64,000 bases of DNA from VAZQ01 sp963739385 (GTDB lineage Bacteria; Pseudomonadota; Alphaproteobacteria; Rhizobiales; Xanthobacteraceae), in assembly GCA_963739385.1 (NCBI GenBank), contig CAVUAI010000011.1:62001-126000 (forward strand). The letters are read 5' to 3'. The position numbers and the translations under genes were made by a program. The notes beneath the pieces were generated by a model, which was given only the letters and a program-made list of their open reading frames with translations, made no database searches and was not told where the DNA came from. Below, piece after piece: positions 46,257 through 54,057 of this stretch; within the stretch, counting starts at the first letter, position 1; every line of letters starts with the position of its first letter.

Positions 46257-47306
46257 TCAGCGCGGCGACGACGACGCCGAACCCGCGCCCTTCTCCTGCT
46301 CCGCCTTGAGCTTCGCGATTGCGGCGCGGATCGGCGCGAACGGGCCGTATTTATGTTGCTGCTCGCTGAAACCGTCGGCATAGGGGCCGTAGGGCACGTC
46401 GACCGGCTTGCTCAGGAGATCGGGAAAGTCCTTGTCGAGACCGGCCTTGCGCGGCCGGGGCTGCGAGACGACGTAGGCGGCGATGTCCCAGGCCTGTTCC
46501 GGCGTGAGCTGCGGGTGCAGGTAATCGGCACCGTGCGGCATATTGAAGTGGATGAAGTTCGCCGCCTTGATCAGGCGCGCCATGCCGGCGCCGTCGTTGA
46601 AGCTGTCGCTGCCCCAGAGTGGCGGCATGACGTAGCCGAGATCGGTCGTGGGCAGGCTGCGGCGAAGGCCGCTCCCGTCGGGACCGTGACACGTCAGGCA
46701 GGCGCTGGCGTAGCCGGCCTTGCCGCGCTCGGGATCGGCCGCACGATCGAGCTCGGGCATCTTGCCGACGCCGAGGCCAGGCAAATGCTCGCCCGGCGGC
46801 ACGCCGGTGGAGAGAAACCTGATGTAGGCGACGAGGGCGTCCATCTCCGGCGAGCCTGCCGGCAGCGGTCGACCGTTCATGCTGCGGGTCATGCAGGCGT
46901 TGAGGCGATCCTCGAGGGTGATCTCCTCCCCCTGCCGGGCGTTGTATTGCGGGAATTCGCCGTAGACGCCGAACAGCGGAATGCCGAACTTCTTGGTCCC
47001 GGCCTGCAGGTGGCAATTGGCGCAGGCGAGATTGTTGCCGGCATAACGCTTGGCGGGGTCGGAGACCTCCGGGCCGATATGGGCATAGGTTGCGGTCACG
47101 AGATCGCGTCCGAACCGCACCTGACGGCCGTAGGCGTCGTCCGGCAATGCTCCGATCTCGGGCACGGTCCAGATCGGCGCAGTGGTGGATGCTTGCTGCG
47201 CCGGGCTTAAGCCCACGCCCACTCCGGCCATTAGCCCGAGACACCAGAGTGACACCGAGACGGCGGCGCCCATGACGCTGCGCCGCGTGCAACAAGCAAC
47301 TCGCAT
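46257..47306 (-). CDS. Dihaem cytochrome c, TsdA-like thiosulfate dehydrogenase
   Basis: A periplasmic c-type cytochrome of 349 residues with an N-terminal signal (SVMGAAVSVSLWCLGLMAGV). Two haem-binding sites: CANCH (about 95-99, in NNLACANCHLQAGTKKFG) and CLTCH (about 202-206). The stretch FPQYNARQGEEITLEDRLNA, then CMTRSMNGRPLPAGSPEMDA, is the TsdA pattern of thiosulfate dehydrogenases that form tetrathionate. AGGAGA precedes the ATG at 47306; the longer frame runs antisense through the next gene. Thiosulfate as substrate is inferred from family. Confidence 0.85.
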   Translation of the reverse strand: MRVACCTRRSVMGAAVSVSLWCLGLMAGVGVGLSPAQQASTTAPIWTVPEIGALPDDAYGRQVRFGRDLVTATYAHIGPEVSDPAKRYAGNNLACANCHLQAGTKKFGIPLFGVYGEFPQYNARQGEEITLEDRLNACMTRSMNGRPLPAGSPEMDALVAYIRFLSTGVPPGEHLPGLGVGKMPELDRAADPERGKAGYASACLTCHGPDGSGLRRSLPTTDLGYVMPPLWGSDSFNDGAGMARLIKAANFIHFNMPHGADYLHPQLTPEQAWDIAAYVVSQPRPRKAGLDKDFPDLLSKPVDVPYGPYADGFSEQQHKYGPFAPIRAAIAKLKAEQEKGAGSASSSPR

Positions 47307-47525
47307 CCCACCGGTCTCCTTTTTCGTCGTGCCGGCACAATGGCGGTCCGGCAGCCGAAGCCAGCGGTCTTCTACCACATCAGCCCTACAGCGGCGTTGT
47401 CGTGGGAGCATGAGCGCCCGCGCGTCAAAGATGCCTTGTGTGTTGCCGGACGGCGACAGGCAGGCGCGACGGCAACGTGTATGATGTGATGTCGACAATC
47501 GACCGGGGCAGACGCGGGGCGGGCG

Positions 47526-48299
47526 ATGAGACATTTCATAGTTGCGGGTATGGCGCTTGCCGGCATGATCGCGGCGCCGGCAATGGCGGCGGACATGCCG
47601 ATCGCGGCACCGCCGCCGCCAGTGGCGCCGTATTACAATTGGTCCGGCGCCTATATCGGCTTCAACGCCGGCGGCACCTGGTACGACGTCACGCACATTT
47701 TCGTGACGCCGGGCGCGATCACGCCCAACGTCACCACCAACGGCAGCGACGGCATCGTCGGATTTCATGCCGGGGCGCAATGGCAGTGGGGCGCGTGGGT
47801 CCTCGGCGCCGAAGCCGCACTGAGCGGATGCTTCCAGGAATGCCGCAGCACGAGCGGCGTGCTTCCGGTTTCCCAAGGCTTCGAGCCCAACATCTTCGGC
47901 GAGCACAAGATCACCAACCTGTTCACCGCGGGTCCGCGGCTGGGCTATGCCTGGGACCGGTGGATGATCTTTGCGACCGGCGGCTGGGCGTCGGCCAATC
48001 TCAAGAACGCCCATTGCAATCCCATCACCAATCTCTGCGGCGGCGGGCCCTCCGGCGCATCGCGCAACAACAACGGCTGGTACGCGGGCGGTGGCTTCGA
48101 CGTCATGGTCCACCGGGGCGCGCTCGTGGACGTGATCCTCGGCGTCGAATACCAGCACTTCGAGCTCAGCGGGGAGCGGGCGTTCTGCGTCAATCCGGGC
48201 TGCGTCGTGCCGGCGGTGCGCGATTACGATCTGAGCGCGCGGGGCGACCTCGTGCGCGCCCGGCTGACGATCAAGACCCAGGGATACGGCTTCCTTTAA
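47526..48299 (+). CDS. Outer-membrane beta-barrel protein (Omp25/31-like)
   Basis: 257 residues. The signal peptide ends APAMAA-DMPIAAP. It has the family start NWSGAYIGFNAGG, then GFHAGAQWQWGAWVLGAE, LGYAWDRWMIFATGGWA, GWYAGGGFDVMVHRGALVD and the barrel-closing LVRARLTIKTQGYGF. Aromatic residues alternate as in eight-stranded barrels. An intact paralogue at 52.8-53.6 kb and three decayed fragments lie downstream, so this gene seeded local duplications. It is divergent from the cytochrome gene. Confidence 0.9.
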   Translation: MRHFIVAGMALAGMIAAPAMAADMPIAAPPPPVAPYYNWSGAYIGFNAGGTWYDVTHIFVTPGAITPNVTTNGSDGIVGFHAGAQWQWGAWVLGAEAALSGCFQECRSTSGVLPVSQGFEPNIFGEHKITNLFTAGPRLGYAWDRWMIFATGGWASANLKNAHCNPITNLCGGGPSGASRNNNGWYAGGGFDVMVHRGALVDVILGVEYQHFELSGERAFCVNPGCVVPAVRDYDLSARGDLVRARLTIKTQGYGFL

Positions 48300-48922
48300 A
48301 GCGCTGGTCGGCGCTGTGTGGGCAAAATCGCGCACGCGCGTGCATCCTCGCCCCGGGGTCGGAGTCCGCGGGAGGCCGTGTCACCCTATTCACGATGTCA
48401 AACAGCGCAACCGTCCGGCGCCGGGTCACCCGGCCCCATCGCTTGACACACACCTCCATTCCGCGCGGCGCATGCGCGCCCCGCTTCGCCTCTGTCCTCT
48501 TGCGCCATCCGCCCGAGAGAGCCGAAGGGGATGGCGGAGCGCCGACCGGCGCCTCTTCCTTATTTTTTGTGCCGCGCTGTTGAGGCGCGGCGCGCACCTT
48601 GCGATCGGTGCGCTCGCCCATCGGCGCTCCACCGCGACGGTTTTGGGCCCGGGAAGCCCGCGCCAGCCGTCTCCGGCATTGCCGCCGGATCCGCCGCGCG
48701 GGGCTCGCCGTCCAGGCCATCAGCCCTGACCGGCGGCACGCCGGACCTCCCGGGCTCGCAGTTCGCCCGGGACGCCACGCCCGCTCCGTCATCAGGATCG
48801 TCTCCGGAGACGCCCCCTTGTTGAGCAGGATGAAGGACCCTAATCGGTATTCGATTCGTAGTCAATCATATTATTCGGTTCGTAGTCACGAGGCTTGAGG
48901 GACTCGTCAGGAGCGAATCGTG
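48300..48922. other. Non-coding stretch after the barrel gene
   Basis: About 620 bases without a credible gene. Several overlapping ORFs exist on both strands, but they are Arg/Ala/Pro-rich, mutually antisense, and typical of GC-rich spacer. The segment around 48470-48600 looks like a dispersed intergenic repeat of this lineage, with inverted GCGCCG-type motifs; I cannot confirm copy number. A C-run/G-run pair near 48745-48775 could fold. Confidence 0.4.
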
Positions 48923-48959
48923 TGCCGACGATCAAGACCCATGGATACGGTTCCTCTAA
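48923..48959 (+). pseudogene. Barrel-gene remnant, C-terminal end
   Basis: The bases GACGATCAAGACCCA and the following GGATACGG...TTCCT..TAA align with the last 35 bases of the barrel gene at 48262-48299 with a few changes and one deletion. This is a leftover 3' tip. Confidence 0.65.
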
Positions 48960-49174
48960 GATGCCCCCCGCCGGGCTATGGATCTGAGGCAGCCTCAGCG
49001 GATCGCTCTTGTGGGCGCACATCGTGGAAAAAACATTGCGCCTTTTCGGCAGTTCCTTTCCGTTCTCGTTCCTGAAATCCTAAATTCGGCCTCTTAATGT
49101 GAGGCACTTCACATTTGAGAAGCAATGGATTCTCATAAGCTCTCTCGAACACAGATAAAAAATGTCGCCCTCAG

Positions 49175-49246
49175 TGGCAGTGGGGCGCCTGGCTCCCCGG
49201 CGCGGAAGCGGCACTCAACGGATGCTTCCAGGAGTGCCGCAGCACG
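49175..49246 (+). pseudogene. Barrel-gene remnant, central part
   Basis: 72 bases align with 47780-47851 of the intact barrel gene. In frame it reads WQWGAWLPGAEAALNGCFQE, then CRST. Nothing upstream or downstream continues the gene; homology ends at AGCACG. After it, up to 49518, no clear gene is seen except a possible tiny frame (TTG 49276 to 49416) with one hydrophobic segment (GAGVIVFFISAAAFA), which I consider weak. Confidence 0.7.
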
Positions 49247-49518
49247 ATTCCTGGAGGCGAACATCAAGCAAAGGGTTGTGGTATACAATTAGGGAGTGGA
49301 CTGGACTCGGTGCTGGCGTCATTGTTTTTTTCATCTCGGCCGCGGCTTTTGCGAAAAGTAGCATGCAACAAGATGAAGTCCGCGCGTTGTTTGCGCTCGG
49401 CAAGACACTTCGCTGACCCGTTTGTTTTAGTCCCTACGATGTTCTCTTCAAAAGCATGGCGTTGCTCAATCTGGAGCAGAAGGACCTGATGAAATAGGGA
49501 TCCGGGAGGGACGCCGAC

Positions 49519-50433
49519 ATGGCCGTCATAGTCAACTTCAACTTTCCGCGCGAGATCCGTTCCGCCCAACCAAGGCGGCTGGTCAGGTCCTCGGACGGGG
49601 ACACGACCGTCATCGAACAGCCGATCCGGATGGTCTCGTGCGACACCCCGGAGAAGTCTGGATACGCCGGCAAGCCGGAGGTCAGCCAGCCGAAGCTCGA
49701 CAAGTGCCGCCAGCGCCTCCAGGGCGGGTTTTACAACGCGCTGCCGCAGGCACTTCGCGACTATCTTGTCGCGAGGCTCACCAACACTGCGGCGCAGCGG
49801 CACATCGAGGCCGGGGAGCGCGCGAGCGAGGCGTTCGGCCAGCTTCTTGCGACCCGCCTCACCCGCCCCAATGGCACCACACGAAGCGTAGCGACAATTC
49901 CGACCGGCGAGATCATCGACTCCCACGGCCGGATGCTCGCGTATATCGCTCCCTGGTTCACCGGGTCGCAGTCCGATCCGCTGCCGCCGCCGAACGACCC
50001 CGGGCGGCGAACGCTCAACCTCGACATGATCGCCACGGGCTGGGCCGCCTTCTTCCCGATCTACCCGTCGCTGCCAAAGAACAGCGACATGAATGTCGCG
50101 ATCGCCGAAGCCCAGGCCGCGTGGGACGGCAACAGGGGGGCGTGGACGCTGCCGAGCGGCCGCAACCTCTTGCTGGGCTACGAGTACCGCATGTGCATCA
50201 AGCTCGGGGAGGTGAAGAAGGATGCGGCGGGAACCATCGTGCCGGACCAGAACCTGAATCCGCGGGATTTCATCGACGAAGCGTTCCAGAGAAGCTGCGT
50301 GAACCTGCAGACAATGACGGAGGTGGGCCTGTTCGGATTCCACGCCGTGCCGCCGTGGGCGCGATTGTGGTTCTGGTGGACGGACCGCAAGCTGGCGCGG
50401 CAACACCTCGGTCTTCCCGCGGTCAACGACTGA
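49519..50433 (+). CDS. Staphylococcal-nuclease-like (SNase) domain protein
   Basis: 304 residues; I read an SNase/thermonuclease core in residues about 25-205. The key triad is visible: Arg and Glu in PIRMVSCDTPEKSG (R..D..E as in nuclease), and the second Arg in SHGRMLAYIAPWF. NLDMIATGWAAFFPIYP and AIAEAQAAWDGNRGAW match the later strands and helix. A long insertion (about 55-110) and a C-terminal tail of about 100 residues are extra. No signal peptide is visible. GGGAGGG precedes the ATG. It sits between two decayed barrel-gene fragments, suggesting insertion. Confidence 0.68.
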   Translation: MAVIVNFNFPREIRSAQPRRLVRSSDGDTTVIEQPIRMVSCDTPEKSGYAGKPEVSQPKLDKCRQRLQGGFYNALPQALRDYLVARLTNTAAQRHIEAGERASEAFGQLLATRLTRPNGTTRSVATIPTGEIIDSHGRMLAYIAPWFTGSQSDPLPPPNDPGRRTLNLDMIATGWAAFFPIYPSLPKNSDMNVAIAEAQAAWDGNRGAWTLPSGRNLLLGYEYRMCIKLGEVKKDAAGTIVPDQNLNPRDFIDEAFQRSCVNLQTMTEVGLFGFHAVPPWARLWFWWTDRKLARQHLGLPAVND

Positions 50434-50501
50434 GCGCGCTTCTATAATCTCTTGTGCCTGGCCTATGGTGCCGACCCGGTGATGCACACAAGAGGGCGCG
50501 C

Positions 50502-50577
50502 TCACGATCTGAGCGCGAGGGGCGACCTCGTGCGCGCCCGGCTGACGATCAAGACCCAGGGCTACGGCGTCATGTAA
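50502..50577 (+). pseudogene. Barrel-gene remnant, C-terminal part
   Basis: In frame it reads DLSARGDLVRARLTIKTQGY, then GVM and stop, nearly identical to the end of the barrel gene at 48224-48299. The remaining 50434-50793 spacer shows no gene. Confidence 0.8.
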
Positions 50578-50793
50578 GCGGCCCGTGCCCGGAGCGGCAT
50601 GAATGGCGTGTGCGGGCCAAGCATTGATTGCGAGTTGTGCAACGGACGGCGGTCGCTGGCCGCGTGACAGGGCCAACTCGCTTGGCGAGGCACCGTCTCA
50701 AGCAGCCTGCGGGGGGCGCCACCGGAGGTAAGGTCGAGGGTGCCTCGCTATCTTTGTACTTAGACGAGACTCGAAGCGACATGGGGGAAGGAT

Positions 50794-51459
50794 GTGCGAC
50801 AGATCTATCCCGACTTGTGGCAGACAACGCCGGAGCATCCGCTTCCGGGCTTTCCCAACTCAGTCTGCCATGCCTATCTGCTGGTGAGGAAATCGGGCAA
50901 CGTCCTGTTCTACAGCACCGGTCGCGAGGCGATCGGCCAGGTCGACGATCGGGCCGATCACGACCGCATGGAAGAGCTTGGCGGTGTTGGTCACATGCTT
51001 CTCTGCCATTGGCACGAGGCGTCGCGCTCGGTTCGCACGATCAAAGAACGCTTCGCCGCCACGATCCTCAGTCACGCCCGCGATGCGCCACCGATCGAGA
51101 GGGAGAGTGGAGCTGCACCGGACCTGATATTCTGGGACCGTCAGATGCTCCTCGGCGATATCGAAGCGATTCCGACGCCAGGGCACACGGTCGGTAGCGC
51201 CTGCTACCAATACTGTTCGCCGCACGGCAAAAACTATCTCTTCACGGGCGATACGATCTGGCCGGCGCGAGGGAGCTGGACTTCGGTCACGTTCGAGGAC
51301 GATGCGAAGCAGTCGTCGCATAGAGCGAGCCTGGACCTGCTCGCGACGCTGGAGCCCGATGTGGTGCTCTCGGCTATCGCGCCCGGTGACACGTTCCAAG
51401 AGATTGCGCCCTCCAAATGGCCGGCCGCGACGGCGGCCGCAAAGGCGAGTTTGGGCTAG
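50794..51459 (+). CDS. Metallo-beta-lactamase-fold protein, metal site partly degraded
   Basis: 221 residues with a GTG start after GGGGGAAGG. The MBL fold shows in HAYLLVRKSGNVLFYSTGRE, PTPGHTVGSACYQY and YLFTGDTIWPARGSW. The classic His-x-His-x-Asp-His motif reads CHWHEASRSV here, keeping two His but not Asp-His, so only part of the zinc site may form. The Asp of FTGDT and the His of PGHT are present. It could be a divergent hydrolase or a non-catalytic relative. It is upstream of comM fragments. Confidence 0.75.
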   Translation: MRQIYPDLWQTTPEHPLPGFPNSVCHAYLLVRKSGNVLFYSTGREAIGQVDDRADHDRMEELGGVGHMLLCHWHEASRSVRTIKERFAATILSHARDAPPIERESGAAPDLIFWDRQMLLGDIEAIPTPGHTVGSACYQYCSPHGKNYLFTGDTIWPARGSWTSVTFEDDAKQSSHRASLDLLATLEPDVVLSAIAPGDTFQEIAPSKWPAATAAAKASLG

Positions 51460-51499
51460 TCAGCGCTCTGATCAAGGCACTCATCTCGATGCCGTCGCC

Positions 51500-51678
51500 G
51501 ATGCGCTGCGCCAGCCGCTTGAGACGGGCGAGGTCGCGATCACGCGCGCGCGAATCATCGCGTGACCTATCCCGCGCGCTTCATGCTGGTGGCCGCCATG
51601 AACCCCTGCCGCTGCGGACGCGCCAACGAAGCGGGCTTCACCTGGAAGCGCTACGCCAAACGCGCGCTGCGCCGCCGC
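51500..51678 (+). pseudogene. Second, diverged comM fragment
   Basis: This stretch aligns with the part of comM at about 57684-57865: ALRQPLETGEVAI, then (after a two-base shift) NHRVTYPARFMLVAAMNPCR and CGRANEAGFTWKR. It differs at many third positions from the comM copy downstream, so it is an old duplicate or a relic of another comM-like gene, not a recent copy. The rest of the 51460-51779 gap shows no gene. Confidence 0.75.
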
Positions 51679-51779
51679 CGATCAGGGTGCTGGCCCACGC
51701 ATGATCCCCCGGTTTGTTCTCTAATTGTTCTTGATGGCGTGCGAGCCTTCCGCTACCTTTCCACCGAGCAGGGGCATTC

Positions 51780-51874
51780 ATGGTCCAGCGGGTCGCGACA
51801 GTGGCGTTCGAGGGCATCGAGGCGCGCGCCGTCGATGTCCAAGTGCAGGTCGCCCCCGGTCTGCCTGCCTTTAA
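51780..51874 (+). pseudogene. comM: comM 5' part, cut by the integrated element
   Basis: The ATG at 51780 opens MVQRVATVAFEGIEARAVDV, then QVQVAPGLPAF, the exact N-terminus of YifB/ComM Mg-chelatase-like AAA+ proteins, which act in DNA branch migration during transformation. After codon 31 the sequence leaves comM, reading into a stop within a few codons. The continuation is found about 5 kb away at 56845. The AA at 51873-51874 belongs to the crossover. Confidence 0.93.
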
Positions 51875-51898
51875 GCTCGTTGGCTGTCAATGACAAGA
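51848..51898. other. attL of the serine-integrase element
   Basis: The left junction: comM-derived bases up to CTGCCTTT, the AA crossover dinucleotide at 51873-51874, then 13 bases and CAATGACAA (51888-51896). The last motif is the inverted partner of TTGTCATTG in attR at exactly the same distance from its AA. Confidence 0.8.
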
Positions 51899-51934
51899 GC
51901 GTCGCACCCCGGCGGGCACAGCCACGGGCCCCTT

Positions 51935-51984
51935 CGGCCAGCCAATTTCAAAAGCGAGACCCACCGGCCACTTTCAAAATCCCG
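51935..51984. repeat. IS21-like terminal repeat remnant
   Basis: Two imperfect direct repeats, GGCCAGCCAATTTCAAAAGC and GGCCACTTTCAAAATCCCGC, separated by GAGACCCACC. This GGCCA..TTTCAAAA..GAGACC style is what the multiple terminal repeats of IS21-family elements look like. No istA/istB gene is present, so only an end would remain. The rest of 51985-52160 holds nothing I recognise. Confidence 0.4.
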
Positions 51985-52160
51985 CTAAAGAGCCCAAGCG
52001 TTGTTTGACCCCGTCAAGTAGTGTCCGGTCCTTGGTAATCACTTGAGGTCGCTGTATCGGGACCCCCACAATAGAAATCCGCGGAAGCAACGGTATCGTG
52101 ACGTCATTCTCGCAAACCGGTTGAGTTACGGACGACCCACGGAGCCTCTCAGGAAAATCT

Positions 52161-52634
52161 TTACCTGTATACTCGACGCGGTCGCACAGCATCGAAAGCC
52201 CGGGCTTCCTCGTACAAGGAGCGTCTTGCTTGTTCCTGCTCAGCGGTCAGCGGTCTTAACGGCCCGGCCGCGTCGCATTCGATCAATCTTATCAGGGAAA
52301 GTGCAAGCTCGGCTTGTCGGCGCTTAAGCCTTAGGTACGGAGCGAGAAGAAGCAGCGGTTCCCGGGCGCCTTCATTCACAGCTTCCCACATGTGCCACTC
52401 TGTTTGCTTTCGGTTCTTGGCCTTGTATTGTGAGCGTCGAGCAGGAAAGACTGCTTGCAATAGATCTGGAATGACCGGAGACGCGTCTGATAGCGCAATT
52501 GTAGCGAAGTAATAGGTCATGTCACGTCCGTCAGTACGGCGGCGGTATCCTACCCTCGGTCTAATACCAATATAACCGGCGATATCGATCACACCAGCCA
52601 AGTAAGCGTGCATCGTTTCGGTTGATCCAGGCAT
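52161..52634 (-). CDS. LAGLIDADG-like protein, catalytic acid missing
   Basis: 157 residues with a single LAGLIDADG-type motif near the N-terminus (YLAGVIDIAGYIGI, about 11-24). Family-like segments follow: YYFATIALSDASPVIPDLLQ, a Trp-containing EWHMWEAV strand, and LLAPYLRLKRRQAELALSLI, the usual C-terminal helix. Homing endonucleases of this class use an Asp/Glu at position 8 of the motif; here it is Ala, so cleavage activity is doubtful. It may bind DNA only. It is the gene nearest attL and less GC-rich than the chromosome. Confidence 0.7.
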   Translation of the reverse strand: MPGSTETMHAYLAGVIDIAGYIGIRPRVGYRRRTDGRDMTYYFATIALSDASPVIPDLLQAVFPARRSQYKAKNRKQTEWHMWEAVNEGAREPLLLLAPYLRLKRRQAELALSLIRLIECDAAGPLRPLTAEQEQARRSLYEEARAFDAVRPRRVYR

Positions 52635-52666
52635 CTAGCGAGCTAGTTTAGAGCTGGCCGTGCTGC

Positions 52667-52708
52667 AAAAGTAAAAGCCCTCAGCGGGGGGTCAATCCTG
52701 CCGAGGGC
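52667..52708 (-). terminator. Rho-independent terminator of the element barrel gene
   Basis: On the minus strand: GCCCTCGGCAGG, an 8-base loop, CCCGCTGAGGGC (12-bp stem with two mismatches), then TTTTACTTTT. It lies 58 bases past the stop of the barrel gene at 52767. Confidence 0.82.
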
Positions 52709-52766
52709 CTGGAGCAACTGGAACCTGGGGGGTTCATTCGCTCCTAATAGATCAACTAGGCGGCGC

Positions 52767-53606
52767 TCATCTGAGGGCAAACCAGCCGTAGCCCTGGCTC
52801 TTGATGGTCAGGCGGGCGCGAACGAGGTCGCCCTTGGCTGACAGATCGTAGTTGGCAACGTTCGGGACGTTACAGCCGGGCTGGGCGCAGAATGCCCGCT
52901 CGCTGCCGACATCGAAGTGCTGGTATTCGACACCGAGGAGGACGTCGACCAGGGCGCCCTTGTGCACCATGAAGTCGAGGCCACCGCCGGCATACCAGCC
53001 GTCGTTGCGCGAGGCGCCGTCCTGGATGCCGTTTTGGATAGGCGAGGCCGTGGGGCCGCAGACGCCAGTGACGGTGTTGCAATACGAGTTCTTGAGGTTG
53101 GCCGAAGCCCAGCCGCCCGTGGCGAAGATCATCCAACGGTCCCAGGCATAGCCGATCTTGCCGCCAGCCGTGAACAGATTGGTCATCTTGTGCTCGACGC
53201 CGGTATTGTTGGTGAAGCCAGGAGCCAGCGCGCCGGTTAGACTGCGGCACTCATTCCAGCATCCGCTCAGAGCCGCTTCGGCGCCCAGAACCCAGGCGCC
53301 CCATTGCCACTGTGCGCCGGCATGGAAGCCGTAGATGCCTTCGTTGTTGTTGGTGTTGATGTCGTTGGCGACCTGACCCGCCACCGGGCCCAAACCGCCA
53401 AACTGGCCGAAGCCGGTCACGCCCGGGTCGCGATAATGCTGATCAATCTGGGTCCACACGCCACCAGCGTTGAAGCCGACATAGGCACCGGACCAATCGT
53501 AGTACACCACCGGCGGCGGAGGCGGCGCGACCCGCATATCCGCAGCCATTGCAGGCCCTGCGAACATCGCCGCAAGCGCCACGCTTCCCAGGAAGAACTT
53601 TTTCAT
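52767..53606 (-). CDS. Outer-membrane beta-barrel protein (Omp25/31-like), element-borne
   Basis: 279 residues. The signal peptide is KKFFLGSVALAAMFAGPAMA. Then come YDWSGAYVGFNAGGVW, GFHAGAQWQWGAWVLGAEAA, IGYAWDRWMIFATGGWASAN, GWYAGGGLDFMVHKGALVDV and a C-terminal barrel strand ending GWFALR. It is a close paralogue of the protein at 47526-48299, but with a longer first loop (about 50-75). It lies inside the comM element, opposite in orientation to the chromosomal copy, and has its own terminator. This is an unusual cargo for a 5-kb element. Confidence 0.9.
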   Translation of the reverse strand: MKKFFLGSVALAAMFAGPAMAADMRVAPPPPPVVYYDWSGAYVGFNAGGVWTQIDQHYRDPGVTGFGQFGGLGPVAGQVANDINTNNNEGIYGFHAGAQWQWGAWVLGAEAALSGCWNECRSLTGALAPGFTNNTGVEHKMTNLFTAGGKIGYAWDRWMIFATGGWASANLKNSYCNTVTGVCGPTASPIQNGIQDGASRNDGWYAGGGLDFMVHKGALVDVLLGVEYQHFDVGSERAFCAQPGCNVPNVANYDLSAKGDLVRARLTIKSQGYGWFALR

Positions 53607-54057
53607 AGCTGAGCCCCCCAATGTCATCCCCTTGACGATGGCCAACCCTACATCGCCGGCCTCAGAATTGCTGTAGCATTAGGGCAACAGTCGTCGGGAT
53701 TTGCGAAGCAGCCAAGCCACGCGGACAGGCCGCGTTATCGCCAAGCCGTCAGCATAACCACCGCGCTCGCCGGGTGACGCGGCGGCTGAGTTGAAATGAG
53801 CCACTCCTGACGCGCTGTGTGTGGGGCCCGGAGTATGCTTCAAATTCCCGGTAAACCCCCCCGTTGTTAGTTTGACTTTGTGCTAATCGCCTTTGTGAAC
53901 GCGGTCGAGCCCTGCCCCCTTTGTTACCATGGGTAACCGTAGGGGAACCCTCTGCAGCGCAAGCACTTCCCGCCGTTGACCTGCCACAGACAGTTCTAGT
54001 TTAGGTAGTATGGTGGGTTGCCAATAGACTGCACCGTGCAGCCATCGGTACGTGCAG
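53607..54057. other. Non-coding stretch inside the element
   Basis: About 450 bases between the barrel gene and the ParB-like gene with no credible ORF. It should contain the barrel-gene promoter. A short inverted repeat GTTACC-ATG-GGTAAC (53933-53947) could be a protein-binding site. Base composition is lower in GC than in the flanking chromosome. Confidence 0.4.

Noticed and set aside
46257..48335. A 692-codon version of the cytochrome running back through the barrel gene
   Set aside because: A good ribosome site and signal peptide place the cytochrome start at 47306; the extension is antisense to the barrel gene.
48271..48792. ORFs on both strands in the 48.3-48.9 kb spacer
   Set aside because: They overlap each other antisense and look like translated intergenic repeat; no ribosome site or domain.
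51873..51883. Crossover at GG (51882-51883 with 56852-56853) instead of AA
   Set aside because: It also restores the frame but gives an asymmetric attP and a less usual ComM sequence; the AA position gives both perfect arm symmetry and the consensus residues.
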